DNA of 64,000 nucleotides, from positions 9,052,001 to 9,116,000 of the forward strand of contig NZ_CP108938.1 in assembly GCF_036347135.1 (NCBI RefSeq), in the 5' to 3' direction. Origin of the DNA: Streptomyces sp. NBC_00775 (GTDB lineage: Bacteria > Actinomycetota > Actinomycetes > Streptomycetales > Streptomycetaceae). This document shows, piece by piece, positions 36,173-50,613 of this stretch; within the stretch, counting starts at the first letter, position 1, and every line of letters starts with the position of its first letter. The notes below the pieces were generated by a model. That model was given only the letters and a program-made list of their open reading frames with translations, was not told the DNA's origin and made no database searches. Position numbers and translations under genes: made by a program.

Positions 36173-38539
36173 TCAACCGGCCCCGAGCCCTCGTACACGC
36201 ACGGGATACGACGGCTCGCTCAGGCCGCCCTCGCCCTCCCGGTACACCACCACGTGCCGCCCCTCCCAGCGCGTCACATAGCGCTCGATCTCCGGTTCGT
36301 CCCACCCGTCGCCCGCGTCCGGCACGACGAGCCCGCCTCCGCTGCGTCCGCGCGCGGGAGCCCACACCTCCAGCTCCAGACCGCCGTCGGCTCCCCGTAC
36401 GGGCATGACGGCACCCGCGCGCGCCAGCACCGGAATCCGCGACAAGGGGGCATCGACCAGCACCTGTGCCGGCCCCTCGTACGCCGCCTCGGTGACCGTG
36501 TCGTACCAACGCCCTCGCGGCAACTGCACGGCCCGCCGGTCGGCCCCGTGGTCCAGTACGGGCGCCACCAGAAGACAGTCGCCGAGCAAAAAGACGTCCT
36601 CGCAGTCACGCAGCGCCCGGTCCTCGGGCGCGCCCCACCACACCGGCCGCACATACGGCGCACCGGTGCGGCGCGCCAGATGCGCCAGGGTCATGAAGTA
36701 CGGGAGCAGACGTCGCCGCTCGACGAGCGCCACGCGCGCGTGCTCCAGGACGTCGTCACCGAATTCCCAGGGCTCTCTGCGCCCCGCCCGCAGACTGGCG
36801 TGCGTACGGAACAGCGGCAGGTACGCGCCCAGCTGGAACCACCGCAGATACAGCTCGGGCGACGGGCTCCCGTCGAAGCCGCCCACATCGGGTCCCGAAT
36901 ACGGCACCCCGCACAGCCCGAGCCCCATCACCAGCGACAGCGACGCCCGCAACCCGGGCCAGCCCGTCGCCACATCCCCGGACCAGGTCCCTCCGTAGCG
37001 CTGCATTCCCGCCCACCCGGAGCGTGAGAAGAGGAACGGCCGCTCTTGGGGCGCAAGTTCACGCAGACCCTCGTACCCGGCCCGCGCCATGCCCAGCGCG
37101 TACACGTTGTGCGCCTCGCGATGGTCTCCGCGGTGCCCCTCCAAGGAGTGCCGGGCCGAACGCGGCAGCGTCGACTCCCCGAACGCCGTGAACGACGTCG
37201 GCTCGTTCATGTCGTGCCAGAACCCGGCGAAGCCCTGCGCGAGCCGCTCCTCGTACAGCCCGCCCCACCAGCGCCGCACGCGCGCGTGGGTGAAATCCGG
37301 ATAGACCGACTCCCCAGGCCATACGACACCCCGCACGAGCCGCCCCGAGGCATCCCGTACGAAGGCGTCCTCGGCCAGGCCGGTGTCGTACACGGCGTTG
37401 CCCGGCTCGGCCTTGACCGCCGGGTCGACGATCGACACCAGACGAATGCCGTCGCGGCGCAACTCCTCGGCGAGCACGGGCAGCTTGGGGAAGTGCTCCC
37501 GGTCGACCGTGAACACTTGGTGCGCGTCGTAGTGGTCGATGTCCAGGTGGACCGCGTCGAGCGGAAGACCGCGCTCCTGGTAGCCCGCGACGATCCGCCG
37601 CACCTCCTGCTCGCTGCCGAAGCCCCACCGCGCGTGATGGTGCCCCAGCGCCCACGCGGGCGGCAGCGCGGGCGCCCCGGTGAGCGAGGCCCACGCGTGC
37701 AGCACGCGCGCGGGGGTGCCCACCATCACCCAGCAGCGCAACGGGCCGCCGTCCATCCGCAGCTCGCACGTCCCGGCCCGGTCGTGCCCGGAGCCGGCCC
37801 CCTCCTCACCCTCACGCAACGTCACCGTGCCGTCCCACGACGTGTCGTGGAAGACGAGATGCGTGGCCGCGTCGGCGACCACCATCTGCACGGGCATGGT
37901 GATGTACAGCGGATCGTCACCAGGCCCGAAGGCCTGGCCGGGATCCGTGTTCCACAGCCGGTACATCCCGTCGCGCAGCCGGGGTCCCGCCGCGCGCCCG
38001 CCCAGGCCGAAGAACCGTGCGTCGGCCGCCACTTCGGAGCGCTGCATCCAGCGGGCCGCGCCGCCGTCGACGGGCTCCCACCAACGGGGCGGCAGATCAC
38101 GGCGCAGGACCACACCACCGGGCGTACGCACCTCGACCGCGCCGTGCCGTGAGACCACGACCGTCACCCGTTCGGCCACGACCCGCCAGCCACCGTCCTT
38201 GTCGGGCTCCAGGACGACCCGCGGGTCCGGTTCCGGGCAGCGGCCCGCGAGCGCGTACGACGGCTCCGGGCCGACCCCGTCCCAGCCCCAGAAGACCGCC
38301 CCGCTCACCGCGACCGTGATCCGCAGCTCGGACCGCGCGAACCGGACGACTCCGCCGCCGGGCTCCGGCTCCACACCTCGCACCGGCCCGGGCACCCGGG
38401 CGCGCTCGGCGCCCCGCTGCGGCAACCCGGTGGCGTCGGCACGCCTCCTGCGCCACGCGGCCCGCACGGTGCGCAACCCTTGAGTGGCACCCCCCGAGCC
38501 GACTGCCTTCACCGAACGCACCAGGTCACGACCGTCCAT
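36173..38539 (-). CDS. GH31 alpha-glucosidase/xylosidase-type glycosidase
   Basis: 788 residues from ATG 38539 (AGGG upstream fits better than for GTG 38548). GH31 marks: LDIDHYDAHQVFTVD, the nucleophile Asp443 in WHDMNEP, and the acid/base Asp522 in WSGDVATGW, followed by PYSGPDVGGF. No signal peptide, so it is likely cytoplasmic and acts on imported alpha-linked oligosaccharides. The C-terminal beta-rich domain is complete. Exact linkage specificity cannot be read. Confidence 0.94.
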   Translation of the reverse strand: MDGRDLVRSVKAVGSGGATQGLRTVRAAWRRRRADATGLPQRGAERARVPGPVRGVEPEPGGGVVRFARSELRITVAVSGAVFWGWDGVGPEPSYALAGRCPEPDPRVVLEPDKDGGWRVVAERVTVVVSRHGAVEVRTPGGVVLRRDLPPRWWEPVDGGAARWMQRSEVAADARFFGLGGRAAGPRLRDGMYRLWNTDPGQAFGPGDDPLYITMPVQMVVADAATHLVFHDTSWDGTVTLREGEEGAGSGHDRAGTCELRMDGGPLRCWVMVGTPARVLHAWASLTGAPALPPAWALGHHHARWGFGSEQEVRRIVAGYQERGLPLDAVHLDIDHYDAHQVFTVDREHFPKLPVLAEELRRDGIRLVSIVDPAVKAEPGNAVYDTGLAEDAFVRDASGRLVRGVVWPGESVYPDFTHARVRRWWGGLYEERLAQGFAGFWHDMNEPTSFTAFGESTLPRSARHSLEGHRGDHREAHNVYALGMARAGYEGLRELAPQERPFLFSRSGWAGMQRYGGTWSGDVATGWPGLRASLSLVMGLGLCGVPYSGPDVGGFDGSPSPELYLRWFQLGAYLPLFRTHASLRAGRREPWEFGDDVLEHARVALVERRRLLPYFMTLAHLARRTGAPYVRPVWWGAPEDRALRDCEDVFLLGDCLLVAPVLDHGADRRAVQLPRGRWYDTVTEAAYEGPAQVLVDAPLSRIPVLARAGAVMPVRGADGGLELEVWAPARGRSGGGLVVPDAGDGWDEPEIERYVTRWEGRHVVVYREGEGGLSEPSYPVRVRGLGAG

Positions 38540-38752
38540 GCTGCTCACCCTGCCATTGCCGACGCCAAATGGGTGAGTCGTTCAACTCCCGTTCACCCGT
38601 GGCGACGCCACATCTTCACGTCGTCGACTATGTGTGGCGCACCCTGGTGCAGAAGTCGATCACATGGCATCGTCCGTGTCAGCCGCGTGACGCGCACACC
38701 CCAGCTCGTGCGCGACAGACGCACACGACGCGCACAGTCCGGGAGCCGCCCC

Positions 38753-40720
38753 ATGTCCACCGCGAACCCCTCACCGCTCTGGCAGCCCACTGAGGAACGC
38801 ATCGCCCAGGCACAGATCACGAAGTTCCAGGCCTGGGCGGCCGAGCACCACGGAGCCCCGTCCGCCGGCGGGTACGCGGCGCTGCACCGCTGGTCGGTGG
38901 ATGAACTGGACACCTTCTGGAAAGCCGTCACCGAGTGGTTCGACGTACGGTTCTCGACCCCCTACGCGCGCGTGCTCGGCGACCGCTCCATGCCAGGCGC
39001 CGAGTGGTTCCCCGGGGCGACCCTCAACTACGCCGAGCACGCCCTGCGGGCGGCCGAGACCCGTGCGGACGAACCGGCCCTCCTGTATGTGGACGAGACC
39101 CACGAGGCGACCCCGGTGAGCTGGTCCGAGCTGCGTCGCCAGGTCGGCTCCCTGGCCGCCGAACTGCGCGCCCTCGGCGTACGCCCGGGAGACCGCGTCA
39201 GCGGCTATCTCCCGAACATCCCGCAGGCCGTGGTCGCCCTGCTCGCCACAGCCGCTGTGGGAGGCGTCTGGACGTCCTGTGCCCCCGACTTCGGCGCCCG
39301 CAGCGTCCTCGACCGCTTCCAGCAGATCGAACCCGTCGTGCTCTTCACGGTCGACGGCTACCGCTACGGCGGCAAGGAGCACGACCGTCGCGACACCGTC
39401 GCCGAGCTGCGCCGCGAACTGCCCACCCTGCGCGCCGTCGTCCACATTCCGCTGCTCGGCACCGAGGCACCCGAGGGCGCCCTGGAATGGTCCTCCCTGA
39501 CCTCCGCCGACGTGGCGCCCCTCTTCGAGGCGGTTCCCTTCGACCACCCCTTGTGGGTGCTCTACTCCTCCGGGACGACCGGCCTTCCCAAGGCCATCGT
39601 CCAGTCCCAGGGCGGCATCCTCGTCGAACACCTCAAACAGCTCGGCCTGCACTGCGACCTGGGGCCCGAGGACCGCTTCTTCTGGTACACGTCCACCGGC
39701 TGGATGATGTGGAACTTCCTCGTCTCCGGCCTCCTCACGGGCACCACGATCGTCCTGTACGACGGCAGCCCCGGCTACCCGGACACGGGCGCCCAGTGGC
39801 GTATCGCCGAACGAACGGGAGCGACCCTCTTCGGCACCTCCGCCGCGTACGTGATGGCGTGCCGCAAGGCGGGCGTCCACCCCTCCCGCGACTTCGACCT
39901 CGCGCGCGTGCAGTGCGTCGCCACCACCGGCTCGCCCCTGCCGCCCGACGGCTTCCGCTGGCTGCACGACGAGGTCCGCGAGGATCTGTGGATCGCCTCC
40001 GTCAGCGGCGGCACCGACGTGTGCTCCTGCTTCGCAGGAGCCGTACCCACACTCCCGGTGTACATCGGCGAACTCCAAGCCCCCGGTCTCGGCACCGATC
40101 TCCAGTCCTGGGACCCCAGCGGAAAGCCCCTCACCGACGAAGTCGGTGAACTCGTGGTCACCAACCCGATGCCGTCCATGCCCATCCGTTTCTGGAACGA
40201 CCCCGACGGCAGCCGCTACCACGACAGCTACTTCGACACCTACCCCGGAGTGTGGCGCCATGGCGACTGGATCACCGTCACCTCACGCGGCTCCGTCGTC
40301 ATCCACGGCCGCTCCGACTCCACGCTCAACCGCCAGGGCGTGCGCATGGGGTCGGCCGACATCTACGAAGCCGTCGAACGCCTCCCGGAGATCAAGGAGT
40401 CGCTCGTCATCGGTATCGAACAGCCCGACGGCGGCTACTGGATGCCCCTCTTCGTGCACCTCGCCCCCGGAGCCGCACTCGACGATGCCCTCCTGAACCG
40501 CATCAAGCAGACCATCCGCGAACAGCTCTCCCCGCGCCACGTTCCCGACGAGGTCATCGAGGTCCCCGGAGTACCCCACACCCTCACGGGCAAGCGCATC
40601 GAGGTCCCGGTCAAACGCCTCCTTCAGGGCGCCACCCTGGAGAAGGCGGTCAACATCGGCTCCGTGGACAACGTCGAACTGCTGCGCTTCTACGAAGACC
40701 TGGCACGCAAGCGCGCCTGA
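38753..40720 (+). CDS. Acetoacetyl-CoA synthetase
   Basis: 655 residues from ATG 38753 with GGGAG upstream; open frame upstream of it is not coding. Adenylate-forming enzyme: the phosphate loop is YSSGTTGLPKAIV, the A5-like motif is FWYTSTGWMMWN, the hinge region is GDWITVTSRGSVVIHGRSD, and the catalytic Lys is in TLTGKRIEVPVK. The long N-terminal domain (LYVDETHE, GAEWFPGATLNYAEH) is typical of acetoacetyl-CoA synthetases. Activates acetoacetate with ATP and CoA. Its stop abuts the stop of the next, convergent gene. Confidence 0.94.
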   Translation: MSTANPSPLWQPTEERIAQAQITKFQAWAAEHHGAPSAGGYAALHRWSVDELDTFWKAVTEWFDVRFSTPYARVLGDRSMPGAEWFPGATLNYAEHALRAAETRADEPALLYVDETHEATPVSWSELRRQVGSLAAELRALGVRPGDRVSGYLPNIPQAVVALLATAAVGGVWTSCAPDFGARSVLDRFQQIEPVVLFTVDGYRYGGKEHDRRDTVAELRRELPTLRAVVHIPLLGTEAPEGALEWSSLTSADVAPLFEAVPFDHPLWVLYSSGTTGLPKAIVQSQGGILVEHLKQLGLHCDLGPEDRFFWYTSTGWMMWNFLVSGLLTGTTIVLYDGSPGYPDTGAQWRIAERTGATLFGTSAAYVMACRKAGVHPSRDFDLARVQCVATTGSPLPPDGFRWLHDEVREDLWIASVSGGTDVCSCFAGAVPTLPVYIGELQAPGLGTDLQSWDPSGKPLTDEVGELVVTNPMPSMPIRFWNDPDGSRYHDSYFDTYPGVWRHGDWITVTSRGSVVIHGRSDSTLNRQGVRMGSADIYEAVERLPEIKESLVIGIEQPDGGYWMPLFVHLAPGAALDDALLNRIKQTIREQLSPRHVPDEVIEVPGVPHTLTGKRIEVPVKRLLQGATLEKAVNIGSVDNVELLRFYEDLARKRA

Positions 40721-40945
40721 TCAATCCGCCCGGTAGGTGGCCTCGGACTCGTCGAGCAGGGCAGCGAAGTCCGAGGCCAGGCGCACCGCGTCGGCGGGTT
40801 CGATCTCCGCGATCGAGAGGCGCGCACCAGGCTCGCAGGCGAGCCGGAAGCGCGCACCCACCGCGACCCACCATCCGTACGTCCGCAGTCCCTGCACGAC
40901 GACCGACTCGTCCCGCACTTGCACCCACAGGTTCATCCCGCTCAC
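40721..40945 (-). CDS. Small conserved hypothetical protein (74 aa)
   Basis: From GTG 40945 (ATG 40936 is an alternative). WVQVRDESVVVQGLRTYGWWVAVGARF (shown in part: WVQVRDESVVV, GLRTYGWWVAVG) reads as beta strands, then LSIAEIEPADAVRLASDFAALLDE as helix. Stop codons of this gene and the acetoacetyl-CoA synthetase gene are directly adjacent, tail to tail. No family recognised. Confidence 0.75.
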   Translation of the reverse strand: MSGMNLWVQVRDESVVVQGLRTYGWWVAVGARFRLACEPGARLSIAEIEPADAVRLASDFAALLDESEATYRAD

Positions 40946-41431
40946 ACCACAGGTCTCGATCCCGCGCCCTGCAGCCGAGACACCAGACGGGGCAGCAGAT
41001 CGGGGTCCGGGTGCCCGCCCGTCCAGTCGCGCTCGGCGGCCGGATCGACGACCGGCTGCCGCTCACCCCGTTCCTGACAGCCCTCCAGATCCCGCGGGCC
41101 CTGGCTTCCTCCGCACCGCTGACCACCGACAACTACGCCTTGCTCCTGGCCTTTTCTGCCATCGGCAACCTCGGTGACCGCACCGCCAACGTCCTCACCA
41201 AGCTGTATGACACCCGCGTCTCGGGGCCGGGCGGGGGCCGCCACCGCGATTCGGTTTCTCGCAGCCGCGGCCGTCGCCACAGCCCCCCGGGCAGGACCGC
41301 ATTAGGCGCGACCATGGCTGTGACCTGCTTGTTTCATCACTGCGTCGTGTGTGATCGCCTCGCTCACCCGGCATTGTCAGTGCCGCCAGTTACTGTGAGT
41401 GAGCATTGATCGACTGCGCACAGGGGGAAAC
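40946..41431. other. Intergenic region with a possible gene remnant
   Basis: Between about 41000 and 41220 one plus-strand frame reads like protein (LTPFLTALQIPRALASS, TTDNYALLLAFSAIGNLGD, NVLTKLYDTRV) but has no start of its own, and sequence before and after is not coding-like. It may be a decayed gene fragment. The rest holds only the upstream region of the next gene. Confidence 0.35.
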
Positions 41432-42325
41432 ATGGCGCACATCCAGCACCAGACGATGCGACGCGTCCTGCGCCGCGAAATCGCCGGCACCATCGGCCTC
41501 TTGACCGACGAACAGGACTTCTCGGCGATGCGGCGCTACCGCACCTTCACCTTCGACGACCACACGACCTACCTCCAGCAAGTGGAATCCCTGCTCAGGA
41601 CCCTCGCAGCCCAGGGCAGCCACACCACCGTGGCACTCTTCGACCCCGAGGAGTACGCCGAATTCTGCGCCGAAAGCGGCCTGGAACCCGACGCCCCAGC
41701 CAGCCGCACACGCTTCACCGCTGAACTGGCGGCCACGGGCTCCACGGTTCTGTACGACGGACAGCCCCTCGACGAACTCGTCCCGTCCCTGGTCGACGAG
41801 GCCGTCCGCAAGGCCACATGGGAGTACGCGACCACACTCCTGGCCCGCATCGGCAACTGCGCATCCTGCGGCGAGGACATCGGCCGAGCGTCCTTCGCCC
41901 GCGCCTCCCACCTGCTCTCCCGCATCATCGACACCGCGGGGCGCGGCCACCTTCACCTCGTATGCAGCGTCTCAGCAGCGCCCGAGACGCTCGTCGCCGT
42001 ACTCCACGCCGATGACGACCCGGCGGGCACCAAGTGCCTCGACGCGTCAGAGGCTCTGGAATTCAGCACCGTGCTGGCCCTGGGCATCGCGACAGGGAGC
42101 GCCGGGGGACTGGTCATGCGCACCACCGCGGCCGACGCCACCGACCGTGTCTACGGATGGCGCCTGCGCGAGGACGACCTGGAACCCCTGACCGCCGCAG
42201 AGGTCTTCGACGCCTACTGCACGGACGCCGACTCCGGAGACCTCGTCTCCCCGGAATCGGGCGTCGACTACTGCGTGCCGCCCGACCTCGGAGAAGAAGG
42301 AGAGAGGACGGGCCACACGCACTGA
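41432..42325 (+). CDS. Conserved protein of unknown function next to the PTS genes
   Basis: 297 residues from ATG 41432 with GGGGGA 5 nt upstream. Soluble, acidic. About residues 20-110 read as an alternating helix/strand region (FDDHTTYLQQVESLLRTLA, TTVALFDPEEYAEFC). A CASCGEDIG motif at about residue 148 could bind metal. The C-terminal part includes LHLVCSVSAAP and RVYGWRLREDDLEPLTAAEVFDAYC. No family recognised. Convergent with ptsI across a strong hairpin. Confidence 0.8.
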   Translation: MAHIQHQTMRRVLRREIAGTIGLLTDEQDFSAMRRYRTFTFDDHTTYLQQVESLLRTLAAQGSHTTVALFDPEEYAEFCAESGLEPDAPASRTRFTAELAATGSTVLYDGQPLDELVPSLVDEAVRKATWEYATTLLARIGNCASCGEDIGRASFARASHLLSRIIDTAGRGHLHLVCSVSAAPETLVAVLHADDDPAGTKCLDASEALEFSTVLALGIATGSAGGLVMRTTAADATDRVYGWRLREDDLEPLTAAEVFDAYCTDADSGDLVSPESGVDYCVPPDLGEEGERTGHTH

Positions 42326-42333
42326 ACGCGAAA

Positions 42334-42363
42334 GGGGTGCGCCACCCGCAGGTGGCGCACCCC
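42334..42363. terminator. Bidirectional terminator between 41432 gene and ptsI
   Basis: Perfect 13-bp stem GGGGTGCGCCACC (42334-42346) and GGTGGCGCACCCC (42351-42363) with a 4-nt loop, between converging genes. Confidence 0.85.
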
Positions 42364-42395
42364 TGGACACCAGTCGATTCAACGACCTTGCCCGG

Positions 42396-44066
42396 TCACT
42401 CGCCGGACAGCACCGCCTGTGCCGCCGTACGCGCCTCTTCGGCCGTGTCCGCGGCACGCGCGGCCGCGGCGGCACGCTCGCACTGGGCCAGCGTGTACTT
42501 GGCGAGCGTCGCCCGGACATAGGGAATCGACGCGGCACCCATCGACAGGGAGGTGACACCGAGACCGGTCAGCACACACGCGAGCAGCGGGTCCGATGCG
42601 GCCTCACCGCAGACACCACAGCTCTTGCCCTCGGCCTTCGCCGCCTCGGCGGACAGCGCGACCAGGTCGAGCAGCGCGGGCTGCCACGGGTCCTGCAGAC
42701 GGGACACCGCACCCACCTGCCGGTCGGCGGCGAAGGTGTACTGCGCGAGGTCGTTGGTCCCCAAGGACAGGAACTCGACCTCCTGCAGGATCGACCGCGC
42801 CCGCAGCGCGGCCGACGGAATCTCCACCATCGCGCCGAACTTCGCCTGCAGCCCGGCCGCACGGCACGCGTCCGCGAACGCCTTGGCGTCGGTGCGGTCC
42901 GCGACCATCGGAGCCATCACTTCGAGGTAGACCGGCAGGCCCTCCGAAGCCTTCGCGAGCGCTGTCAGCTGCGTACGCAGCACGTCGGGGTGGTCGAGCA
43001 GCGATCGCAGACCCCGCACACCCAGTGCCGGGTTGGGCTCGTCGGCCGGAGTCAGGAAGTCGAGCGGCTTGTCCGCGCCCGCGTCGAGCACGCGCACCAC
43101 GACACGGCCCTCGGGGAAGGCCTCGAGTACCTGCCGGTACGCCTCGACCTGCTTCTCCTCGGACGGTGCCTTCTTGCTGTCGTCCAGGAAGAGGAACTCG
43201 GTACGGAACAGACCGACACCCTCGGCACCGGCCTCGACAGCGGCCGGCACGTCCGCGGGACCGCCGACGTTCGCCAGCAGCGGCACCTTGTGACCGTCGG
43301 AGGTGGCCCCCGGACCCGTCGACGTGGACAGCGCCGCCTTGCGCGCCGCCGCCGCGGCCTCCAGCTGCGCCCTCTTCTCCGCGCTCGGCTCCACGAAGAT
43401 CTCACCGGTGCTGCCGTCCACGGCGATCACGGTGCCTTCGGCGAGCTCACCGGCACCAGGAAGCGCGACCACGGCGGGAACGCCGAGAGCACGGGCCAGG
43501 ATCGCGCTGTGGCTGGTCGGCCCGCCCTCCTCGGTGACAAAACCGAGCACAAGAGTGGGGTCGAGCAGCGCGGTGTCCGCGGGCGCGAGATCACGAGCAA
43601 TAAGGACGTACGGCTCGTCGCTGTCCGGGACACCCGGCATGGGCACCCCGAGCAGCCGGGCGACGATACGGTTCCGCACGTCGTCGAGGTCGGCCACGCG
43701 ACCGGCGAGGTACTCACCGGCGCCGGCCAGCAGCGCGCGATACGAGGCGAACGCGTCATAGACCGCCCGCTCGGCCGTGCTGCCGACCGCGATACGTCGA
43801 TCCACATCAGCCATCAGCTCGGGGTCCTGAGCCATCATGGCCTGAGCCTCGAGTACTGCCTGGGCTTCGCCCCCCGCCAGATTGCCGCGCGCAATCAGGT
43901 CGGCTGCCACAGCCTCCACGGCCTTGCGGGCACGCCCCTGTTCGCGCTCCGCGTCCTCCGCAGGGATCTGCTTGGCAGGCGGCTCAAGAACCGCCGTTCC
44001 CATGTGCCGAACCTCGCCGATCGCCACACCGTGGCTCACGCCGACGCCTCGCAGCGTTGTCTCCAT
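42396..44066 (-). CDS. ptsI: PTS enzyme I (phosphoenolpyruvate-protein phosphotransferase)
   Basis: 556 residues from ATG 44066. The phosphorylated His186 lies in GGPTSHSAILARALGVP, and the PEP-binding C-terminal barrel has GVGLFRTEFLFLD, VRVLDAGADKPLDFL, and LSLGTNDLAQYTFAADR with the catalytic Cys in SCGVCGEAASD. First step of the sugar PTS: transfers phosphate from PEP to HPr. It lies 77 nt after crr on the same strand; ptsH is not in the window. Confidence 0.96.
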   Translation of the reverse strand: METTLRGVGVSHGVAIGEVRHMGTAVLEPPAKQIPAEDAEREQGRARKAVEAVAADLIARGNLAGGEAQAVLEAQAMMAQDPELMADVDRRIAVGSTAERAVYDAFASYRALLAGAGEYLAGRVADLDDVRNRIVARLLGVPMPGVPDSDEPYVLIARDLAPADTALLDPTLVLGFVTEEGGPTSHSAILARALGVPAVVALPGAGELAEGTVIAVDGSTGEIFVEPSAEKRAQLEAAAAARKAALSTSTGPGATSDGHKVPLLANVGGPADVPAAVEAGAEGVGLFRTEFLFLDDSKKAPSEEKQVEAYRQVLEAFPEGRVVVRVLDAGADKPLDFLTPADEPNPALGVRGLRSLLDHPDVLRTQLTALAKASEGLPVYLEVMAPMVADRTDAKAFADACRAAGLQAKFGAMVEIPSAALRARSILQEVEFLSLGTNDLAQYTFAADRQVGAVSRLQDPWQPALLDLVALSAEAAKAEGKSCGVCGEAASDPLLACVLTGLGVTSLSMGAASIPYVRATLAKYTLAQCERAAAAARAADTAEEARTAAQAVLSGE

Positions 44067-44143
44067 CTCACCCGTCTCCGATAGTGCGGCGCGTCCCGCT
44101 GCCGCGGTGGTTGTCGAACTCGCCGTCCATGACGGCATCGATG

Positions 44144-44593
44144 TCACTGCCAGCCGAAAAGGACGTCGCCGGCCTTCACATCGCCGTCTTCGCGGACATC
44201 GGAGAGAGAGTCGCCCGTGGCTTCGAGTGCCACGATCGGGCACACCGGGGACTTGCCGGCCACCTCGACGGCGGCCGGGTTCCAACGCACGACACCCTGG
44301 CCGCGCGTCACGGTGTCCCCCTTATTGACGAGTAGCTCGAAGCCCTCGCCGTTGAGCTGCACAGTGTCGATGCCCAGGTGCGTGAGGACACCGTGGCCCT
44401 CGCTGTCGACGACGACGAAGGCATGCGGGTGAAGCGAGACAATGACTCCGTCCACGGGGGCGACAGCCTCCGAGGGCTCACGCACAGGGTCGATCGCCAT
44501 GCCGGGGCCGACCATCGCGCCGGAGAACACGGGATCCGGTACCGCGGCGAGTCCGATGGCGCGTCCTGCGATAGGGGACGTCACGGTGGTCAT
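44144..44593 (-). CDS. crr: PTS IIA component (EIIA-Glc/Crr family)
   Basis: 149 residues from ATG 44593 with GGAGG upstream. The phospho-acceptor His72 is in LTHLGIDTV and the supporting His in LHPHAFVV; IVALEATGDSLSDV and KAGDVLFGW complete the family pattern. Cytoplasmic phosphocarrier between HPr and the membrane IIBC components. It is first in crr-ptsI. I looked for a DasR-type operator upstream and did not find a convincing one. Confidence 0.96.
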   Translation of the reverse strand: MTTVTSPIAGRAIGLAAVPDPVFSGAMVGPGMAIDPVREPSEAVAPVDGVIVSLHPHAFVVVDSEGHGVLTHLGIDTVQLNGEGFELLVNKGDTVTRGQGVVRWNPAAVEVAGKSPVCPIVALEATGDSLSDVREDGDVKAGDVLFGWQ

Positions 44594-44736
44594 GGGAAGC
44601 CTCCCAGGGGTGGAGATTTATATGGGCCGTCACTGCCTGTCCCGGACGGCGCACTGTCCAGCAGGGTATGTCATATGAAGTGCCGGTTCCGCATGAGAGG
44701 TACCGGTTGGCGGCCGTAGAGCACAGCGCAAACGAT

Positions 44737-44766
44737 TTGCGCCCGCTCCAGGCCCGCATGTAGAGT
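44737..44766 (+). promoter_or_regulatory. rRNA operon promoter, upstream-most
   Basis: TTGCGC (44737-44742) and TAGAGT (44761-44766) with an 18-nt spacer: a good sigma-HrdB-type promoter on the plus strand, about 520 nt before 16S. Confidence 0.6.
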
Positions 44767-44898
44767 CGTACTCCTGCTTGAGGCCGAGTGACGCGACCAA
44801 GCGTCCTTGCCTGGCAGCACCCAACTTGTCAGATCCTATCTCGGGGTCTGGTTCTGCATGTCTGCAGGACCGTGGTCAGAGAGACGGAAAAACACTGG

Positions 44899-44904
44899 TA
44901 GAGT
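44899..44904 (+). promoter_or_regulatory. rRNA operon promoter, second TAGAGT box
   Basis: TAGAGT followed by TTGGAACCGCCGG. GTCAGA 18 nt upstream is a weak -35 match. Same hexamer and GGAAAC-rich downstream sequence as the third box. Confidence 0.45.
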
Positions 44905-44981
44905 TTGGAACCGCCGGAAAGGGAAACGCGAAAGCGGAAACCTGGAAAGCACCGAGGGAAATCGGACCGGAAACGGTCTGA

Positions 44982-44987
44982 TAGAGT
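44982..44987 (+). promoter_or_regulatory. rRNA operon promoter, third TAGAGT box
   Basis: TAGAGT followed by CGGAAACGC. No strong -35 element; the sequence between is GGAAAC-rich. Multiple promoters are normal for Streptomyces rRNA operons. Confidence 0.45.
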
Positions 44988-45284
44988 CGGAAACGCAAGA
45001 ACGAAACAAGAACAAAGCAAGACCGAAGGGAAGCGCCCGGAGGAAAGCCCGAGAGGGTGAGTACAAAGGAAGCGTCCGTTCCTTGAGAACTCAACAGCGT
45101 GCCAAAAATCAACGCCAGATATGTTGATACCCCGTCTCCGGCCGATCGGCTGGGACGAGGTTCCTTTGAAAAAGTCCTGCCGGGCACTGCCTGGTAGGCG
45201 CACAGCGAGGACGCTGTGAACCGAGGGGATTATTCCTCTCCTTGGTTCCGCTCTCGTGGTGTCCACCCGATTACGGGTAAACAT

Positions 45285-50243
<4,959 letters not shown>

Positions 50244-50329
50244 TCAGTTGCTCGCGTCCACTGTGTTGGTTCTGAAACCACGAACAACCGTCGTAGCTAT
50301 GCCACGGCTCCGGTTGACAGTTTCATAGT

Positions 50330-50449
50330 GTTTCGGTGGTCATAGCGTGAGGGAAACGCCCGGTTACATTCCGAACCCGGAAGCTAAGCCTCACAGCGCC
50401 GATGGTACTGCAGGGGGGACCCTGTGGGAGAGTAGGACGCCGCCGAACT
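50330..50449 (+). rRNA. rrf: 5S ribosomal RNA
   Basis: GTTTCGGTGGTCATAGCG at the 5' end pairs with GCCGCCGAACT at the 3' end. The conserved CCGAACCCGGAAGCTAAG loop is present. About 120 nt. Confidence 0.96.
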
Positions 50450-50457
50450 CCTTTTAG

Positions 50458-50501
50458 AGCTCCGTCTCTTGGGCATGCCGCCCAAGAGACGGAGCTTTTT
50501 T
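50458..50501 (+). terminator. Intrinsic terminator of the rRNA operon
   Basis: A perfect 17-bp stem, AGCTCCGTCTCTTGGGC (50458-50474) with GCCCAAGAGACGGAGCT (50480-50496), is followed by a T-rich run TTTTTTGTTTT. An unusually canonical Rho-independent terminator for this genome. Confidence 0.95.
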
Positions 50502-50613
50502 GTTTTCCAGGGAGAGTCCTCCCGATGGTGCCTCCCCCCTCCGCATCGCAGCGTGAAGGCTGCGGGTAGGGTCAGGGGGCATCGTTGGCTCATTTCCCAC
50601 AGGAGGCCCCCGG

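Larger units (their letters stand above)
44767..45284 (+). other. rRNA operon leader
   Basis: Purine-rich GGAAAC/GAAGC repeats run to about 45060. CCTTGAGAACTCAACAG near 45080 is a boxA-like/processing element, and a similar GTTTGAGAACTGCACAG precedes 23S at about 47090. No protein gene is credible here. Confidence 0.6.

Noticed and set aside
44594..44736. DasR-type operator upstream of crr
   Set aside because: No sequence close to ACTGGTCTAGACCA-type sites is seen; the nearest similar strings lie in the rRNA region and are not symmetric.
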